Notes: generated from the sequence alone by a model not told the origin. A stretch of DNA of 64,000 bases from Nonomuraea jiangxiensis (GCF_900099965.1 NZ_FNDJ01000003.1:496001-560000), one strand, 5' to 3'. Shown: positions 26,624 through 36,132, counted from the stretch's first letter. A program made the numbers and translations.

Positions 26624-27805
26624 TCACACACCTGCCGCAGCGAGCTCGGCGGCCCGCTTGGCCGCGTCGTCCATCGTGTCCACCAGCTCGACCCGCGGAA
26701 GCGCGGCGTCGGCCAAAATCTGCCGCCCGAGCAGGGCGTTGTTGCCGTCGAGGCGGACCACCAGCGGGTGGCGAACGGCCTCGCCCCGGCCCTCCAGCAA
26801 CTTGAACGCCGACACGATGCCGTTGGCGACGGCGTCGCAGGCGGTGATGCCGCCGAAGACGTTCACGAAGATGGACTTGACGCTCGGGTCGGACAGGATG
26901 ATCTCCAGACCCGCCGCCATGACCTCGGCGGACGCGCCGCCGCCGATGTCCAGGAAGTTCGCGGAGGACGGCTTGCCGGGGAACGCCTCGCCGGCGTAGG
27001 CCACCACGTCGAGGGTGGACATGACCAGGCCGGCGCCGTTGCCGATGATGCCGACGTTGCCGTCGAGCTTGACGTAGTTGAGGTCCTTCTCCTTGGCCGC
27101 GGCCTCCAGCGGGTCCTCGGCCGACTTGTCGGCGAGCGCCTCGTGGTCGGCCTGGCGGAAGGAGGCGTTGTCGTCGAGCGTGACCTTGCCGTCGAGGGCC
27201 TTCACCTGGCCGTCAGCCGACAGGATCATGGGGTTGACCTCGACGAGCGTGGCGTCCTCGTCGACGAAGCAGCACCAGAGCTTCTCGATGAGCTCGGCCG
27301 CGCCGTCGAGCGACTTCTCCGGCAGGCCGCCGGCCGCCGCGATCTCGCGGGCCGTGGCGCGGTCGACACCCGTCAGCGCCGAGACCGGGACCTTGGCCAC
27401 CTTCTCGGGCGCGGTGTGGGCGACCTCTTCGATGTCCATGCCGCCGGCGGCGGAGCAGATCGCGAGGAACGTACGGTTGGCGCGGTCGAGCAGGAAGGAG
27501 AAGTAGTATTCCTCCGCGATCGCGCTGGCCTCCTCCACGAGCACTTTGTGCACCGTGTGGCCCTTGATGTCCATGCCCAGGATGGCCTCGGCCTTCGCGA
27601 CGGCGTCGGCGGCGTCGTCGGCCACCTTCACGCCACCGGCCTTGCCTCGACCACCGGTCTTGACCTGGGCCTTGACGACAACGCGGCCGGTCAGCTCGGT
27701 GGCGGCCGACCGCACCTCCTCCACGGTGTGGGCGACGATGCCGCGCGGCACCGGGATGCCGTAGTCAGCGAAGAGCTCCTTCGCCTGATGTTCGAACAGG
27801 TCCAC
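26624..27805 (-). CDS. sucC: Succinyl-CoA synthetase beta subunit
   Basis: A 393-residue beta subunit with the ATP-grasp domain at the N-terminus ([37 protein letters not shown]) and the C-terminal CoA-ligase domain (FVNVFGGIT). It is the nucleotide-specific partner of SucD in the TCA cycle. GTG start with AGGAAAGAGGA ahead. First gene of the sucCD operon. Confidence 0.97.
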   Translation of the reverse strand: MDLFEHQAKELFADYGIPVPRGIVAHTVEEVRSAATELTGRVVVKAQVKTGGRGKAGGVKVADDAADAVAKAEAILGMDIKGHTVHKVLVEEASAIAEEYYFSFLLDRANRTFLAICSAAGGMDIEEVAHTAPEKVAKVPVSALTGVDRATAREIAAAGGLPEKSLDGAAELIEKLWCCFVDEDATLVEVNPMILSADGQVKALDGKVTLDDNASFRQADHEALADKSAEDPLEAAAKEKDLNYVKLDGNVGIIGNGAGLVMSTLDVVAYAGEAFPGKPSSANFLDIGGGASAEVMAAGLEIILSDPSVKSIFVNVFGGITACDAVANGIVSAFKLLEGRGEAVRHPLVVRLDGNNALLGRQILADAALPRVELVDTMDDAAKRAAELAAAGV

Positions 27806-28169
27806 GAGGGTCCGTCCTCTTTCCTTGGTCGCTCGCCCTCGTCACTCGCGTCGTGGACTGCCGCGCTCGTCGGCCTTCCGCTCCGCTCGTTCTGTCGGGT
27901 TCGCTCCATGCTTTCCGACTGGTGTACGACGGCCCGGGCAACCCCCTGCGTGCCGGGCGTTTCCGCCAGTGAAGCCTAGCCCGAAGCTTGACCAACCCAG
28001 GTCATCGGGTCGTGGTTCTCCCACTCTGTGACGCTGATCTCACTTCTCTACCACGCCACTGCACGAAAAATGCACAGATTTGGCATCACTAGCCCCACTG
28101 GTCGATATACGGTCGTGATCTCCAATCGGCAGGCTTACCCTTCCTTGCCCTTAATGTAGAAGGAAATCC
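27806..28169. other. Divergent promoter region sucC / secreted protein
   Basis: No gene is supported in these 364 bp. The half nearest the secreted-protein gene is unusually AT-rich for this genome (around 28060-28160) and should hold its promoter. The only small repeat I see is TGCAC twice, 11 bp apart, near 28061-28077. Confidence 0.5.
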
Positions 28170-28985
28170 ATGAAGCGAATTCTCGCGGGCGTGGCGCTGG
28201 CGGCTTCGGCCGCCCTCCTGACCGCCGTGCCGGCGCAGGCCGCGTCCGCCGATCCGGTCAAAGCGCTGCGCAAGCAGTTCGTGGCCGGGCACGGGGTGCG
28301 GATCTCGGAGACCGCTCGTAGTCTGCTGGGCGGAAAGCCCAATGGCACCACGACTACGACGGGCGTCTATGGGTTCGGCAAAACTGGAGTTGTCGCCGCG
28401 GATGTGCGTACTCGGGTGGTGGGCGGCGAATCCGACAAACTACCGGCGCCGCCGCGGGTCATCACCGTGGGTGACAGCACTTATGCCGAGGGCGGGCTGT
28501 TCAGCGAGAAACTGCCCGAGGGCAAGAAGTGGGTCCGGTACGCGATGGCGGGCGACCCGCGCTCGGGCAGCCAGCCGCTCGACGTCTTCGACCCCGAGGT
28601 GCTGAAGGCGCTCGTCTCGCAGGCCAAGAGCTCCAAGGGGGGCACGTACCGCGGCTCCATCGCCTTCGGCGCCCTGGGCAGGATCTACGGGGAGAAGGTC
28701 CACAAGGAGCTCAGCAAGGTCAGCATCGGCTACACGCTGGACCTGAACTCCAAGGGCCTGGTCACCCGGGTCCGCAGCGAATACTCGCTGGACTTCGGCC
28801 TGCTCGGTAAGACCACGTCCGTCGTCGACACCCGTTTCACGGGCTGGGGCAGCAAGGTCACGATCAAGGCTCCCGCCGCCGACACGGTCATCGACCTCGA
28901 AGAGATCGACGACAGCGGGACGGACGCCGAAGTCCTGCAGGAGATCCCCGGCAACTCCCTGAACTCGCTGGGCGGCATCCGCTAG
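28170..28985 (+). CDS. Secreted protein, LppX/LprG-like, paralogue 1
   Basis: A 271-residue protein with a Sec signal peptide cleaved after AQA (about residue 24). There is no lipobox Cys. The body is rich in beta-strand-like sequence and resembles the LppX/LprG/LolA-like fold (weak recognition). Landmarks are VITVGDSTYAEGG and LPEGKKW. A good AGAAGGAAA ribosome binding site precedes the ATG. A paralogue follows 115 bp downstream. Possible lipid or glycolipid binding; function not established. Confidence 0.75.
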   Translation: MKRILAGVALAASAALLTAVPAQAASADPVKALRKQFVAGHGVRISETARSLLGGKPNGTTTTTGVYGFGKTGVVAADVRTRVVGGESDKLPAPPRVITVGDSTYAEGGLFSEKLPEGKKWVRYAMAGDPRSGSQPLDVFDPEVLKALVSQAKSSKGGTYRGSIAFGALGRIYGEKVHKELSKVSIGYTLDLNSKGLVTRVRSEYSLDFGLLGKTTSVVDTRFTGWGSKVTIKAPAADTVIDLEEIDDSGTDAEVLQEIPGNSLNSLGGIR

Positions 28986-29011
28986 CCCCGAGCTCCGCCG
29001 GGCTCCATCCC

Positions 29012-29030
29012 GAGGCCGTCACCCGGCCTC
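29012..29030 (+). terminator. Small hairpin between the two paralogues
   Basis: GAGGCCG (29012-29018) pairs with CGGCCTC (29024-29030) around a 5-nt loop, 27 bp after the first stop. No T-run. It may attenuate transcription or protect the upstream message. Confidence 0.3.
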
Positions 29031-29100
29031 ACCACCGAGGCCGCGTTTCCGGCTTCGGCGCAAGTGAGCAAGAACTTCCCTTCCAACAAAGGAAACGAAC

Positions 29101-29952
29101 ATGAAGCGCATCCTGACCGGCGTGGCGTTAGCCACCACGGCCGCCCTGGTGACCGCCACCCCCGCGCTCGCCGCGGCCCCCAAGGACCCGGTCGTGGCCG
29201 TCAAGAAGCAGCTCGTCCCCGGCAAGGGGGTGAAGTTCACCGAGCGCATCACCCAGATCGCCGGCCGCTCGCGCGAGATCGTGACGCGGAGCAGCGGCAC
29301 CCTGCAGTTCAGCAAGACGGGACTCGCGGCCTCGGACATCAGCGGCAAGTTCAACTTCCCGGCGACCGACCAGGACGAGATCCCCGAGGGCGAGCTCGGG
29401 GACATGCTCAAGGCGATCACCGCGCCGGAGCGCACCATCAGGATCGGCACCACGTCCTACCTGTCCGGCGGCATCTGGGCGAGCATGTTGCCGGAGGGCA
29501 AGACCTGGTTCAAGGCGCCCAACGGCCCGCCCGCCGGCATCACCGGCGTCTTCGGCCAGCCCTTCAACGTGGCGGAGGTGGCCACACTCAAGACCCTGCT
29601 CAAGGGCGCCAAGCCCGTCAGCGGCGGCTACGCGGGCAAGATCAAGCGAGGCGACGCCTGGAAGGCCTCCCGCTGGATGCGCGCCTCCCTGCCCGTCAAG
29701 CCCTCCGCGAAGGAGGCGAAGGGCGTGATCTCCTGGCGGCTCACCGTGAACTCGGCGGGCCTGCCGACCCGGCTGGTGTCCACGTTCTCGCTCGGCGACG
29801 ACGTCTCCGTGAGCGTGGACACGAGGTACACCGACTGGGGCTCCTCCGTGTCGATCAAGCCGCCGGCGGTGGGTGACACCTCGAGGGTGTTCTCGGACGG
29901 CAGCGACGAGGTCCCGCCGCTGGACACGCCGCTGCTCGGCCTGGGCGACTGA
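29101..29952 (+). CDS. Secreted protein, LppX/LprG-like, paralogue 2
   Basis: A 283-residue protein with a signal peptide cleaved near ALAA (about 23). It shares with paralogue 1 the start MKRIL-GVALA, the DPV-A-KKQ-V-GKGVK segment, the GG-LPEGK-W block and the late T(R/D)-W(G)S-V-IK-PA block. These shared blocks mark an old tandem duplication. No lipobox, no membrane anchor. An AACAAAGGAAACGAAC leader supplies the ribosome binding site. Role unknown, probably extracytoplasmic ligand binding. Confidence 0.75.
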   Translation: MKRILTGVALATTAALVTATPALAAAPKDPVVAVKKQLVPGKGVKFTERITQIAGRSREIVTRSSGTLQFSKTGLAASDISGKFNFPATDQDEIPEGELGDMLKAITAPERTIRIGTTSYLSGGIWASMLPEGKTWFKAPNGPPAGITGVFGQPFNVAEVATLKTLLKGAKPVSGGYAGKIKRGDAWKASRWMRASLPVKPSAKEAKGVISWRLTVNSAGLPTRLVSTFSLGDDVSVSVDTRYTDWGSSVSIKPPAVGDTSRVFSDGSDEVPPLDTPLLGLGD

Positions 29953-29970
29953 CGGCACACCACCTTGTGA

Positions 29971-30000
29971 ACCGAACCTCCGCGCTGCCGGAGGTTCGGT
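29971..30000. terminator. Perfect hairpin 1 in the convergent gap before galE
   Basis: ACCGAACCTCCG (29971-29982) pairs perfectly with 29989-30000 around CGCTGC. It starts 18 bp after the secreted-protein stop. No T-run, but the 12-bp stem is strong. Confidence 0.6.
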
Positions 30001-30006
30001 CCTGGT

Positions 30007-30038
30007 GAGCCCTCTCCCGTCCTACCGGGAGAGGGCTC
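30007..30038. terminator. Perfect hairpin 2 in the convergent gap before galE
   Basis: A 13-bp perfect stem (30007-30019 with 30026-30038) with a 6-nt loop lies 20 bp before the galE stop on the other strand. With hairpin 1 it forms a back-to-back pair, one for each converging transcript. Confidence 0.6.
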
Positions 30039-30058
30039 CCTCTTCGGCGTCCTCCGGC

Positions 30059-31039
30059 TCAGTCGCCGAGCCGGGAGTCGCGCAGGGCCGCCCATTCGAG
30101 GGAGTGCCTGATGCCCTGCTCGACGGAGTGGCCGGCCTTCCAGTTGAGCAGCCTGCGGGCGCGGTCACTGCGGGTGTAGGCGCCGGCCACGTCGCCGGGG
30201 CGGGCGGGAGCCTCGACGACCTCGATCGGGCGGTCGACAACCCGGTTGAACGCCTCCACCAGTTCGCGCACGGTCGTGCCGGTGCCGGTGCCCAGGTTGA
30301 TCACGTCGGTGTCCAGCGCGTCGAACCTGCGTAGGGCCGCCACGTGCGCGGTGGCCAGGTCCCAGACGTGGATGTAGTCGCGGATGCCGGAGCCGTCGCG
30401 GGTCGGGTAGCCGGTGCCGGTGATCTGGAAGGGCACGCGGTCCTCGTACGCCTCGATCATCTTGCCCAGGGCGTGGCTGGGACGGCGCAACTGCAGGCCG
30501 GTACGCATCTTGGGGTCGGCGCCGATCGGGTTGAAGTAGCGCAGCGAGAGGATCCTGATCGGGCGGCCGGCGGCGATGTCGGCGAACATGGCCTCGCACA
30601 CCGCCTTGGTCCGCGCGTAGGGGCTCTGGGGAGCCAGCGGGGAGTCCTCGTCGACGGTGTGGTCGTCGCCCGCGCGGTAGATGGACGCGGAGGAGCTGAA
30701 GATCATCCGCTCGCAGCCGTTGCGGATCAGGTGGTCGACGAACTCAAGGCTCTTGGAGACGTTCGCACGGTAGTAGCCGACGGGGTCGGCCACGGAATCA
30801 GGCACGACGATGAGCGCGGCACAGTGAACGACAACCTCGATATCCGGATTTTCCCCGAATATCTTGTCAATCAATGGCCCGTCGCTGATATCTCCCTCAT
30901 AGAACGTCCTTCCTTCGGCGAACTCCCGCCGCCCCGTCACGAGACTGTCGAGAATCACCGGCTCGATCCCGGCATCCAGGCACGCCGACGCGACCGTGCT
31001 CCCGATATATCCGGCCCCACCAGTAATCAACACACGCAT
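30059..31039 (-). CDS. galE: UDP-glucose 4-epimerase
   Basis: A 326-residue extended short-chain dehydrogenase with the NAD loop GGAGYIGS, the catalytic SSSAS and YARTK motif (Tyr-x3-Lys), and RYFNPIGA typical of GalE. It interconverts UDP-glucose and UDP-galactose, or the N-acetyl forms, for wall polymers. It starts 9 bp after the acyltransferase stop, so the two are probably one transcript that makes and decorates a surface sugar. Specificity for UDP-Glc or UDP-GlcNAc is not clear. Confidence 0.9.
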   Translation of the reverse strand: MRVLITGGAGYIGSTVASACLDAGIEPVILDSLVTGRREFAEGRTFYEGDISDGPLIDKIFGENPDIEVVVHCAALIVVPDSVADPVGYYRANVSKSLEFVDHLIRNGCERMIFSSSASIYRAGDDHTVDEDSPLAPQSPYARTKAVCEAMFADIAAGRPIRILSLRYFNPIGADPKMRTGLQLRRPSHALGKMIEAYEDRVPFQITGTGYPTRDGSGIRDYIHVWDLATAHVAALRRFDALDTDVINLGTGTGTTVRELVEAFNRVVDRPIEVVEAPARPGDVAGAYTRSDRARRLLNWKAGHSVEQGIRHSLEWAALRDSRLGD

Positions 31040-31048
31040 CCCAGCACC

Positions 31049-32164
31049 TTAACTGCGCGCAGCCCTTTGAGCCCTCCTCACGACGGCTTCCGCGCTGAGG
31101 GCGTTCTTGAGGCGGGGGCCGAAGGGGCGCTCTATCAACCGGTGGATGGCCCAGGCGAGGAGCAGCATGACAAGCACGGTCAGAGCGAACGTGGCACGGG
31201 CGGAGAGCATCAGTTGTTGGTGGAGGACTTCGATGACCGCCCACCCGAGATGCTCGTGGATCAGGTAGAAGGGGTAGGTCAGGGCGCCGGCGACGGTCAG
31301 CCAGCGCCAGTTCGCCCGCTCCAGCCGGCCGAGGGCGACGGCCGCCACGGCGAGATAGCCGAGAGTGACGACCATAATGACGATCCACGCGGAGCGCTGG
31401 TGGAACGTTCCCGTGGCGGCCGGGCTCACCAGGGTTTCCACCGCCTGATACTGGCCCAGGCTCCAGCTGAAGATCACGATCGACCAGAGAGTGAGATCGC
31501 CGCCGAACCGGTGCACCAGGAACAGGGCCAGGCCGCCGATGAAGAAGGGGGCGTACTGGGGCATGACCACCTCATCCACGGCCGGCACGTTCATGGCGGC
31601 GGCCACGACGGCGGCGACCAGCCACAGCACGCAGAAGGTCACGCAGCGGAGGTAGGTCGCCCCCCGCCACACGATCAGGGCGAACAGCAGGTAGAAGCGT
31701 GCCTCCACCCACAGCGTCCAGCACACGCCGAGGACGCGGTCGGCGCCCATCGGCAGTTGGGCCATGGTGAGGTTGACCAGGACGTCCTGGATCGGCAGCG
31801 GATCGGCGATCACCGGGCGGACCACGAACGTCGCGGTCACCAGCAGGACGGCGCACCAGTAGGCCGGATACAGCCGGGCGACCCGGGAGGCGGCGAAATC
31901 CCGCAGGGGACGATCCCACGCGCTCATGCAGATGACGAAGCCGCTGATGACGAAGAAGATCTGCACGCCCAGGCAGCCGTAGGAGAAGGCGGCGTACAGG
32001 CTGGGGAACAGCTGCTTGGGAGAGGCGCCCCAGGCCTCCTGCACGGAGCCGCCCCGGCCGGCGTAGTGGTAGAGGCACACCATCAGCGCCGCGACCAGCC
32101 GCAACCCGTCAAGGGCCCGTAGCCGTCCCGCGGGCCGTCTTCCCCGCGGAGTCATGTCCGTCAT
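31049..32164 (-). CDS. Acyltransferase 3 family membrane protein (OafA-like)
   Basis: 371 residues from ATG 32164, with ATG 32155 and ATG 32203 as alternatives and no strong ribosome binding site. About ten hydrophobic helices. The family start RLRALDGLRLVAALMV and the His-containing motif YHYAG are present. It transfers acyl groups, commonly acetyl, onto sugars at the membrane. It is upstream of galE by 9 bp on the same strand. The acceptor is unknown. Confidence 0.87.
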   Translation of the reverse strand: MTDMTPRGRRPAGRLRALDGLRLVAALMVCLYHYAGRGGSVQEAWGASPKQLFPSLYAAFSYGCLGVQIFFVISGFVICMSAWDRPLRDFAASRVARLYPAYWCAVLLVTATFVVRPVIADPLPIQDVLVNLTMAQLPMGADRVLGVCWTLWVEARFYLLFALIVWRGATYLRCVTFCVLWLVAAVVAAAMNVPAVDEVVMPQYAPFFIGGLALFLVHRFGGDLTLWSIVIFSWSLGQYQAVETLVSPAATGTFHQRSAWIVIMVVTLGYLAVAAVALGRLERANWRWLTVAGALTYPFYLIHEHLGWAVIEVLHQQLMLSARATFALTVLVMLLLAWAIHRLIERPFGPRLKNALSAEAVVRRAQRAARS

Positions 32165-32346
32165 CGGGTGGGCGGGGGCGGCTCTGTGCCGGGCTCTCAC
32201 CATTCGCGTCCGTGCGTCGTCATCCACGCACTGATGACCCCCTCGGTGCCGCGAATGGTTGCTTCGCCACCGGCAATCGAGTTCCCTCCGCCCCGGACCG
32301 CCGGCTGCTCTGGTCTTGGGCGCTCTCGCGTGCGACATTTTCGGTT

Positions 32347-33810
32347 ATGGGCAGGGACGTGCCAGTCGTCGTGTTCAGCCGGGACGACCGCCGCAAGTAC
32401 CGCGAAAAGGTGCGGCGATGCCTCGACGTCTTCGCCCAGATGCTGCGCGAGTCCCGCTTCGAGCTCGAACGCCCCCTCGCCGGGCTGGAGATCGAGCTCA
32501 ACATCGTGGACGCGCGCGGCGAGGCGGCCATGCGCAACGCCCAGGTGCTGGCCGCGATCGAGGAGCCGGACTGGGCGACGGAGCTGGGCCAGTTCAACAT
32601 CGAGATCAACGTCGAACCCCAGGAACTGGGCGGCGACGGCGTCCTCCGCCTGGAGAACGACGTCCGCGACCGGCTCAACCACGCCGAGGAACGCGCACAC
32701 TCGCAGGGCGGCCACCTGGTCCTGATCGGCATCCTGCCCACGCTGCGCGAACAGGACCTCGGCGAGGGCACGCTCTCCGCGAACCCCCGCTACCGCCTGC
32801 TCAACGAGCAGATCTTCGCGGCCCGCGGTGAGGACCTGCACCTGTGCATCGAAGGCGTCGAACGCCTCGACACGCACGCCGACAGCGTCGCTCCCGAGGC
32901 CGCCTGCACCAGCGTCCAACTGCACCTCCAGGTCAGCCCCGAGGCGTTCGCCTCCCACTGGAACGCGGCCCAGGCCATCGCGGGCGCCCAGGTCGCCGTG
33001 GCGGCCAACTCCCCGTACCTGTTCGGCAAGGAGTTGCACCGCGAGACCAGGATCGCGCTGTTCGAGCAGGCCACCGACACCCGTCCGGCGGAGCTGAAGA
33101 CGCAGGGGGTGCGGCCGCGCGTGTGGTTCGGGGAGCGGTGGATCACGAGCGTTTTCGACCTGTTCGAGGAGAACGTCAGCTACTACCCCGCCCTGCTGCC
33201 CCTCTGCGAGCCCGAGGACCCGCGTTCGGAGCTCGAACAGGGCCGGATCCCCCACCTCCACGAGCTGACCCTGCACAACGGCACGATCTACCGGTGGAAC
33301 CGGCCGGTCTACGCGGTGGTGAACGGAATGCCGCACCTGCGTGTGGAGAACCGCGTCCTGCCCGCCGGGCCCTCCGTGTCGGACATCGCGGCCAACGCCG
33401 CCTTCTACTACGGGCTGATGCGGAAGCTCCCGTACGCCGAGCGGCCGATCTGGAGCCAGATGTCGTTCCAGGCGGCGGAGGACAACCTGGGCGCCGCGGC
33501 CAGGCAGGGGCTGGAGGCCCGGCTGTACTGGCCGGGGATGGGCGAGGTGCCGGCCGCGGAGCTGATCCTGCGCCGCCTGCTGCCGCTGGCGCACGAGGGC
33601 CTGGCCGAATGGGGCGTGTCCGGGCCCGTCGCCGACCGGCTGCTCGCCATCATCGAGGGCCGCTGCCTCACCGGCCGTACGGGGGCGAGTTGGCAGGTGG
33701 AACGGGTGCGCGCGCACGGCGGGGAGCGGCACGAGGCGCTGCGTGCCATGACCGTCGACTACATCGAACGCATGCACAGCAACATGCCTGTGCACATTTG
33801 GGATATGTGA
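32347..33810 (+). CDS. Glutamate-cysteine ligase family protein (GCS2)
   Basis: A 487-residue protein from ATG 32347; the longer in-frame start at 32212 has no ribosome binding site. The GCS2 core contains GLEIELNIVD and GQFNIEINVEPQEL for nucleotide and metal binding and LRVENRVLPAGPSVSDIAAN for substrate binding. It would ligate an amine to glutamate's gamma-carboxyl. Actinomycetes use mycothiol rather than glutathione, so the true substrate is uncertain. The next gene overlaps by 4 bp. Confidence 0.82.
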   Translation: MGRDVPVVVFSRDDRRKYREKVRRCLDVFAQMLRESRFELERPLAGLEIELNIVDARGEAAMRNAQVLAAIEEPDWATELGQFNIEINVEPQELGGDGVLRLENDVRDRLNHAEERAHSQGGHLVLIGILPTLREQDLGEGTLSANPRYRLLNEQIFAARGEDLHLCIEGVERLDTHADSVAPEAACTSVQLHLQVSPEAFASHWNAAQAIAGAQVAVAANSPYLFGKELHRETRIALFEQATDTRPAELKTQGVRPRVWFGERWITSVFDLFEENVSYYPALLPLCEPEDPRSELEQGRIPHLHELTLHNGTIYRWNRPVYAVVNGMPHLRVENRVLPAGPSVSDIAANAAFYYGLMRKLPYAERPIWSQMSFQAAEDNLGAAARQGLEARLYWPGMGEVPAAELILRRLLPLAHEGLAEWGVSGPVADRLLAIIEGRCLTGRTGASWQVERVRAHGGERHEALRAMTVDYIERMHSNMPVHIWDM

Positions 33811-34454
33811 AGCCGGTGACCCGTGCCCTGATTCTCGCTCTCACCCTCCTGCTGGTCGCCTCCTGTGGCCTCGTCAGGCCGCCCTCCATGGACTCCCAGG
33901 GGGGTGACACGTTCGAGGACGACGTCCGTGGAGCGCGTACGCTGACGGAGGCCTTCTGGCAGCAGCAGTTCGCGCAGTCGGGGCGGACTTATCGCCCTGT
34001 TTCCGATTTCATCGCCTACTCGGGCGACTCCGGCCCGAGCTGCGGCAACCAGCCCGCCGTCCCGAACAACGCCTTCTACTGCCCCCTCGGCCATTTCATC
34101 GCCTACGACCAGACGTGGATGGATTCGCTGTGGAACGAGATGGGGGACGGTTCGGTCTATCTGATCATCCCGCACGAGTTCGGGCACGCCATCCAGGCCC
34201 AGCTCCAGACCGACTTCCAACTGAACATACAGATGGAGCTCCAGGCTGACTGCTACGCGGGCGGCACCCTGTCGGCCCTGGTCAGCTCCGGAGCGCTGGG
34301 GGCGGAACCGGGCGACGAGGGCGAGCTGTTCGCCAGCCTGGAGGCCGCCGGAGACCCCACGGACGACTGGCTGAACCCTGCCGCCCACGGCACCGCCGAA
34401 CAGCGCCAGCAGTTCTTCGTCAAGGGCTTCCGGAACGGGGTCGGCTCCTGCTGA
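33807..34454 (+). CDS. Neutral zinc metallopeptidase lipoprotein
   Basis: A 215-residue protein with a lipoprotein signal (LLVASC, Cys near 18). The zinc site HEFGH lies within PHEFGHAIQAQL, and the third ligand is probably the Glu of MELQADCYAGG, as in the YpfJ/Zn_peptidase_2 family. Surface-anchored protease of unknown target. The GTG overlaps the GCS2 stop (GTGA); GTG 33816 is an alternative. Confidence 0.82.
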   Translation: MKPVTRALILALTLLLVASCGLVRPPSMDSQGGDTFEDDVRGARTLTEAFWQQQFAQSGRTYRPVSDFIAYSGDSGPSCGNQPAVPNNAFYCPLGHFIAYDQTWMDSLWNEMGDGSVYLIIPHEFGHAIQAQLQTDFQLNIQMELQADCYAGGTLSALVSSGALGAEPGDEGELFASLEAAGDPTDDWLNPAAHGTAEQRQQFFVKGFRNGVGSC

Positions 34455-34551
34455 CGTGGCAGTGGCAGGCGCATATCGAACCTGGGGATGTATACCAAGG
34501 TCAACCCATAGGATGATGTGCGCGATCACGCCGACGTTCTACCTTGGATCC

Positions 34552-34809
34552 ATGTCATTGGAGGAGATCGGCTGGCTGCGCCGGGGCGCATGCAAATCCA
34601 GCGACCCTGACCTCTTCTTCCCGCTCGCCCCCACCCCCATGCAGGAGGCCCGGGCCAAGGCAGTGTGCGCGAGCTGCCAGGTCATCCAGGAGTGCCGCGC
34701 ATACGCATTACGCTCAGGCGAGTCGGAGGGCATCTGGGGCGGCCTCACCCCGGAAGAACGCCGCCGCAGCCGCTTCCCCACCAACTGGCGCCGCCCCGCC
34801 GCCTCCTGA
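34552..34809 (+). CDS. WhiB-family iron-sulfur transcription factor
   Basis: An 85-residue WhiB-like protein. Four Cys are placed as expected: one in RRGACKSS (about 14) and three in AVCASCQVIQEC (about 41-50). The turn motif GIWGGLTPEERR follows, and the tail is basic. It should bind a [4Fe-4S] cluster and work with sigma factors. The short length is that of small Wbl proteins. The start was chosen at ATG 34552 by alignment to family N-termini; the ribosome binding site is weak. It is a stand-alone gene followed by a long gap. Confidence 0.88.
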   Translation: MSLEEIGWLRRGACKSSDPDLFFPLAPTPMQEARAKAVCASCQVIQECRAYALRSGESEGIWGGLTPEERRRSRFPTNWRRPAAS

Positions 34810-35448
34810 CGCCCACACCCCAACCCGTCCGGCATACGCCAGCTCGCCACGCCTTGCCGCAAGGCGCAAAGGCAAGCCGACGGAACGAAACGTCGGGACA
34901 ACACCGGGGGAAGCCGCGAAACGCCGGAATCGGCGGAACCGGCCAAAGTGGCGAAAGCGGCGAACTTGGCACCGCCTATCACGCGCGCGTGAGACCGCCA
35001 CGAGCCTCACACGGCAGCCCGCCGTGCACGGAGAACCCTCATACGCGGAGCCCGCCACACCCGGCAGCCTCTCGGCACCGTGACCAGGCCACACGTGGCG
35101 GGCCCACCGTGGGCCCGCCGGCCACCAAGCGCCGTGAGCCCACCACGCGCCGGCCACGAGCTGCTGTGGGGTCGCCCCGCGCCATGGGCCTCCAGGCACC
35201 GTGGGGCCACCACGCGCCGTGAGGCCGCCACGCGCCATGGGGCTACCACGCGCCGTGAGGCCGCCACGCGCCACACCACGCGCCATGGGGCCACCATGCG
35301 CCGTGGGGCCAGCTCCAGGCACCGTGAGGCCCGCCCTGGGGTCAGCTGTGGGCGGGGCGGCGTCAGGCGGCAGCGTCGGATGGGCGCTGCCGATGATGGT
35401 TCGGCCGAGAGGGGGCCCGCGAGGCGGCGAGCGACGTAGCCTGCAAGG
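34810..35448. other. 639-bp gap with an 18-bp minisatellite
   Basis: No gene is supported. Its last third consists of degenerate 18-bp repeats (listed separately). ORFs stay open in several frames only because the repeat length is a multiple of three. Further upstream is GC-rich sequence without strong hairpins. Confidence 0.6.
35122..35335. repeat. Degenerate 18-bp tandem repeat
   Basis: About ten to eleven copies of a unit like CCACGCGCCGTGAGGCCG are present. The best conserved copies lie at 35209-35280, alternating GTGAGGCCG and ATGGGGCTA endings; one copy is shortened to 12 bp (35263-35274). Variable-number behaviour between strains is likely. No flanking genes suggest mobility. Confidence 0.75.
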
Positions 35449-36132
35449 GTGCTGCTTCGCTCGATCGCCGTTCTTGCCGCCGCCAACGTCATGAACAACA
35501 AGGTCGCACCTCGGCTGGGACCCGTGACGTCCGTCGCCGCGACGGCCGCTCTCGTGGCGATGGCCCGGAGGTCCGGCCTGTCATGGGAGGAGATCGGCTT
35601 CGAGCACGGCCGCCGTGGGGCGATCGCGGGAGGCGCCTTAGCGGCTGCCGTGGCCGCCGTCTACACGGTCGGCATCTCCCACCCGCGCACCAAGCCGCTC
35701 TTCCACGACGAGCGCGCCCTGTCGCTCTCGCGCGCCCGGGTGCTGGAGGAGGCCCTGGTCCAGGTTCCGCTGGGCACGGTCCTGCTGGAGGAGGTCGGTT
35801 TCAGAGGAGCCCTGTACGCCATGGTGCGCCAGCGGCGCGGCACGGTGGCCGCGACGGCGATCTCCTCGACCCTGTTCGGCCTCTGGCACATCCTTCCCGC
35901 CATCGACATGGCCCGTGCCAACCCGGCCCTCGGCGCCCTGACAGCAGGCGAGTCCCCTGGCCACCTGGACACCGCCAGGGTGGTGGCGGGCAGCGTGGTG
36001 TCCACGACGGCGGCCGGCGTGCTGTTCTGCGAGCTGCGCCGTCGCGGCGGCCTCCTGGCCCCGGCCATGCTGCACCTCGCCACCAACTCGTTCGGCTACC
36101 TCTTCGCCCGCATCGCCGCCAAACGCAAGTAA
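35449..36132 (+). CDS. CPBP family intramembrane glutamic protease
   Basis: A 227-residue integral membrane protein with the CPBP/Abi motifs: EEVGFRG (Glu-Glu-x3-Arg) near 121, FGLWH near 146 and HLATNS near 210. The hydrophobic segments agree with a multi-pass protein. Family members process membrane proteins or give bacteriocin immunity; no partner is evident here. GTG start with AGGGT upstream. Confidence 0.83.
   Translation: MLLRSIAVLAAANVMNNKVAPRLGPVTSVAATAALVAMARRSGLSWEEIGFEHGRRGAIAGGALAAAVAAVYTVGISHPRTKPLFHDERALSLSRARVLEEALVQVPLGTVLLEEVGFRGALYAMVRQRRGTVAATAISSTLFGLWHILPAIDMARANPALGALTAGESPGHLDTARVVAGSVVSTTAAGVLFCELRRRGGLLAPAMLHLATNSFGYLFARIAAKRK

Noticed and set aside
25880..27979. 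Long plus-strand ORF across sucCD
   Set aside because: It is the mirror of two clear enzymes and has no recognisable domain.
35122..35335. Possible CRISPR array
   Set aside because: Repeats are contiguous and degenerate without unique spacers, and no cas genes are near.
35080..35439. ORF through the 18-bp repeats
   Set aside because: Open only because the repeat length is divisible by three; repetitive Arg/His/Ala product, no ribosome binding site.
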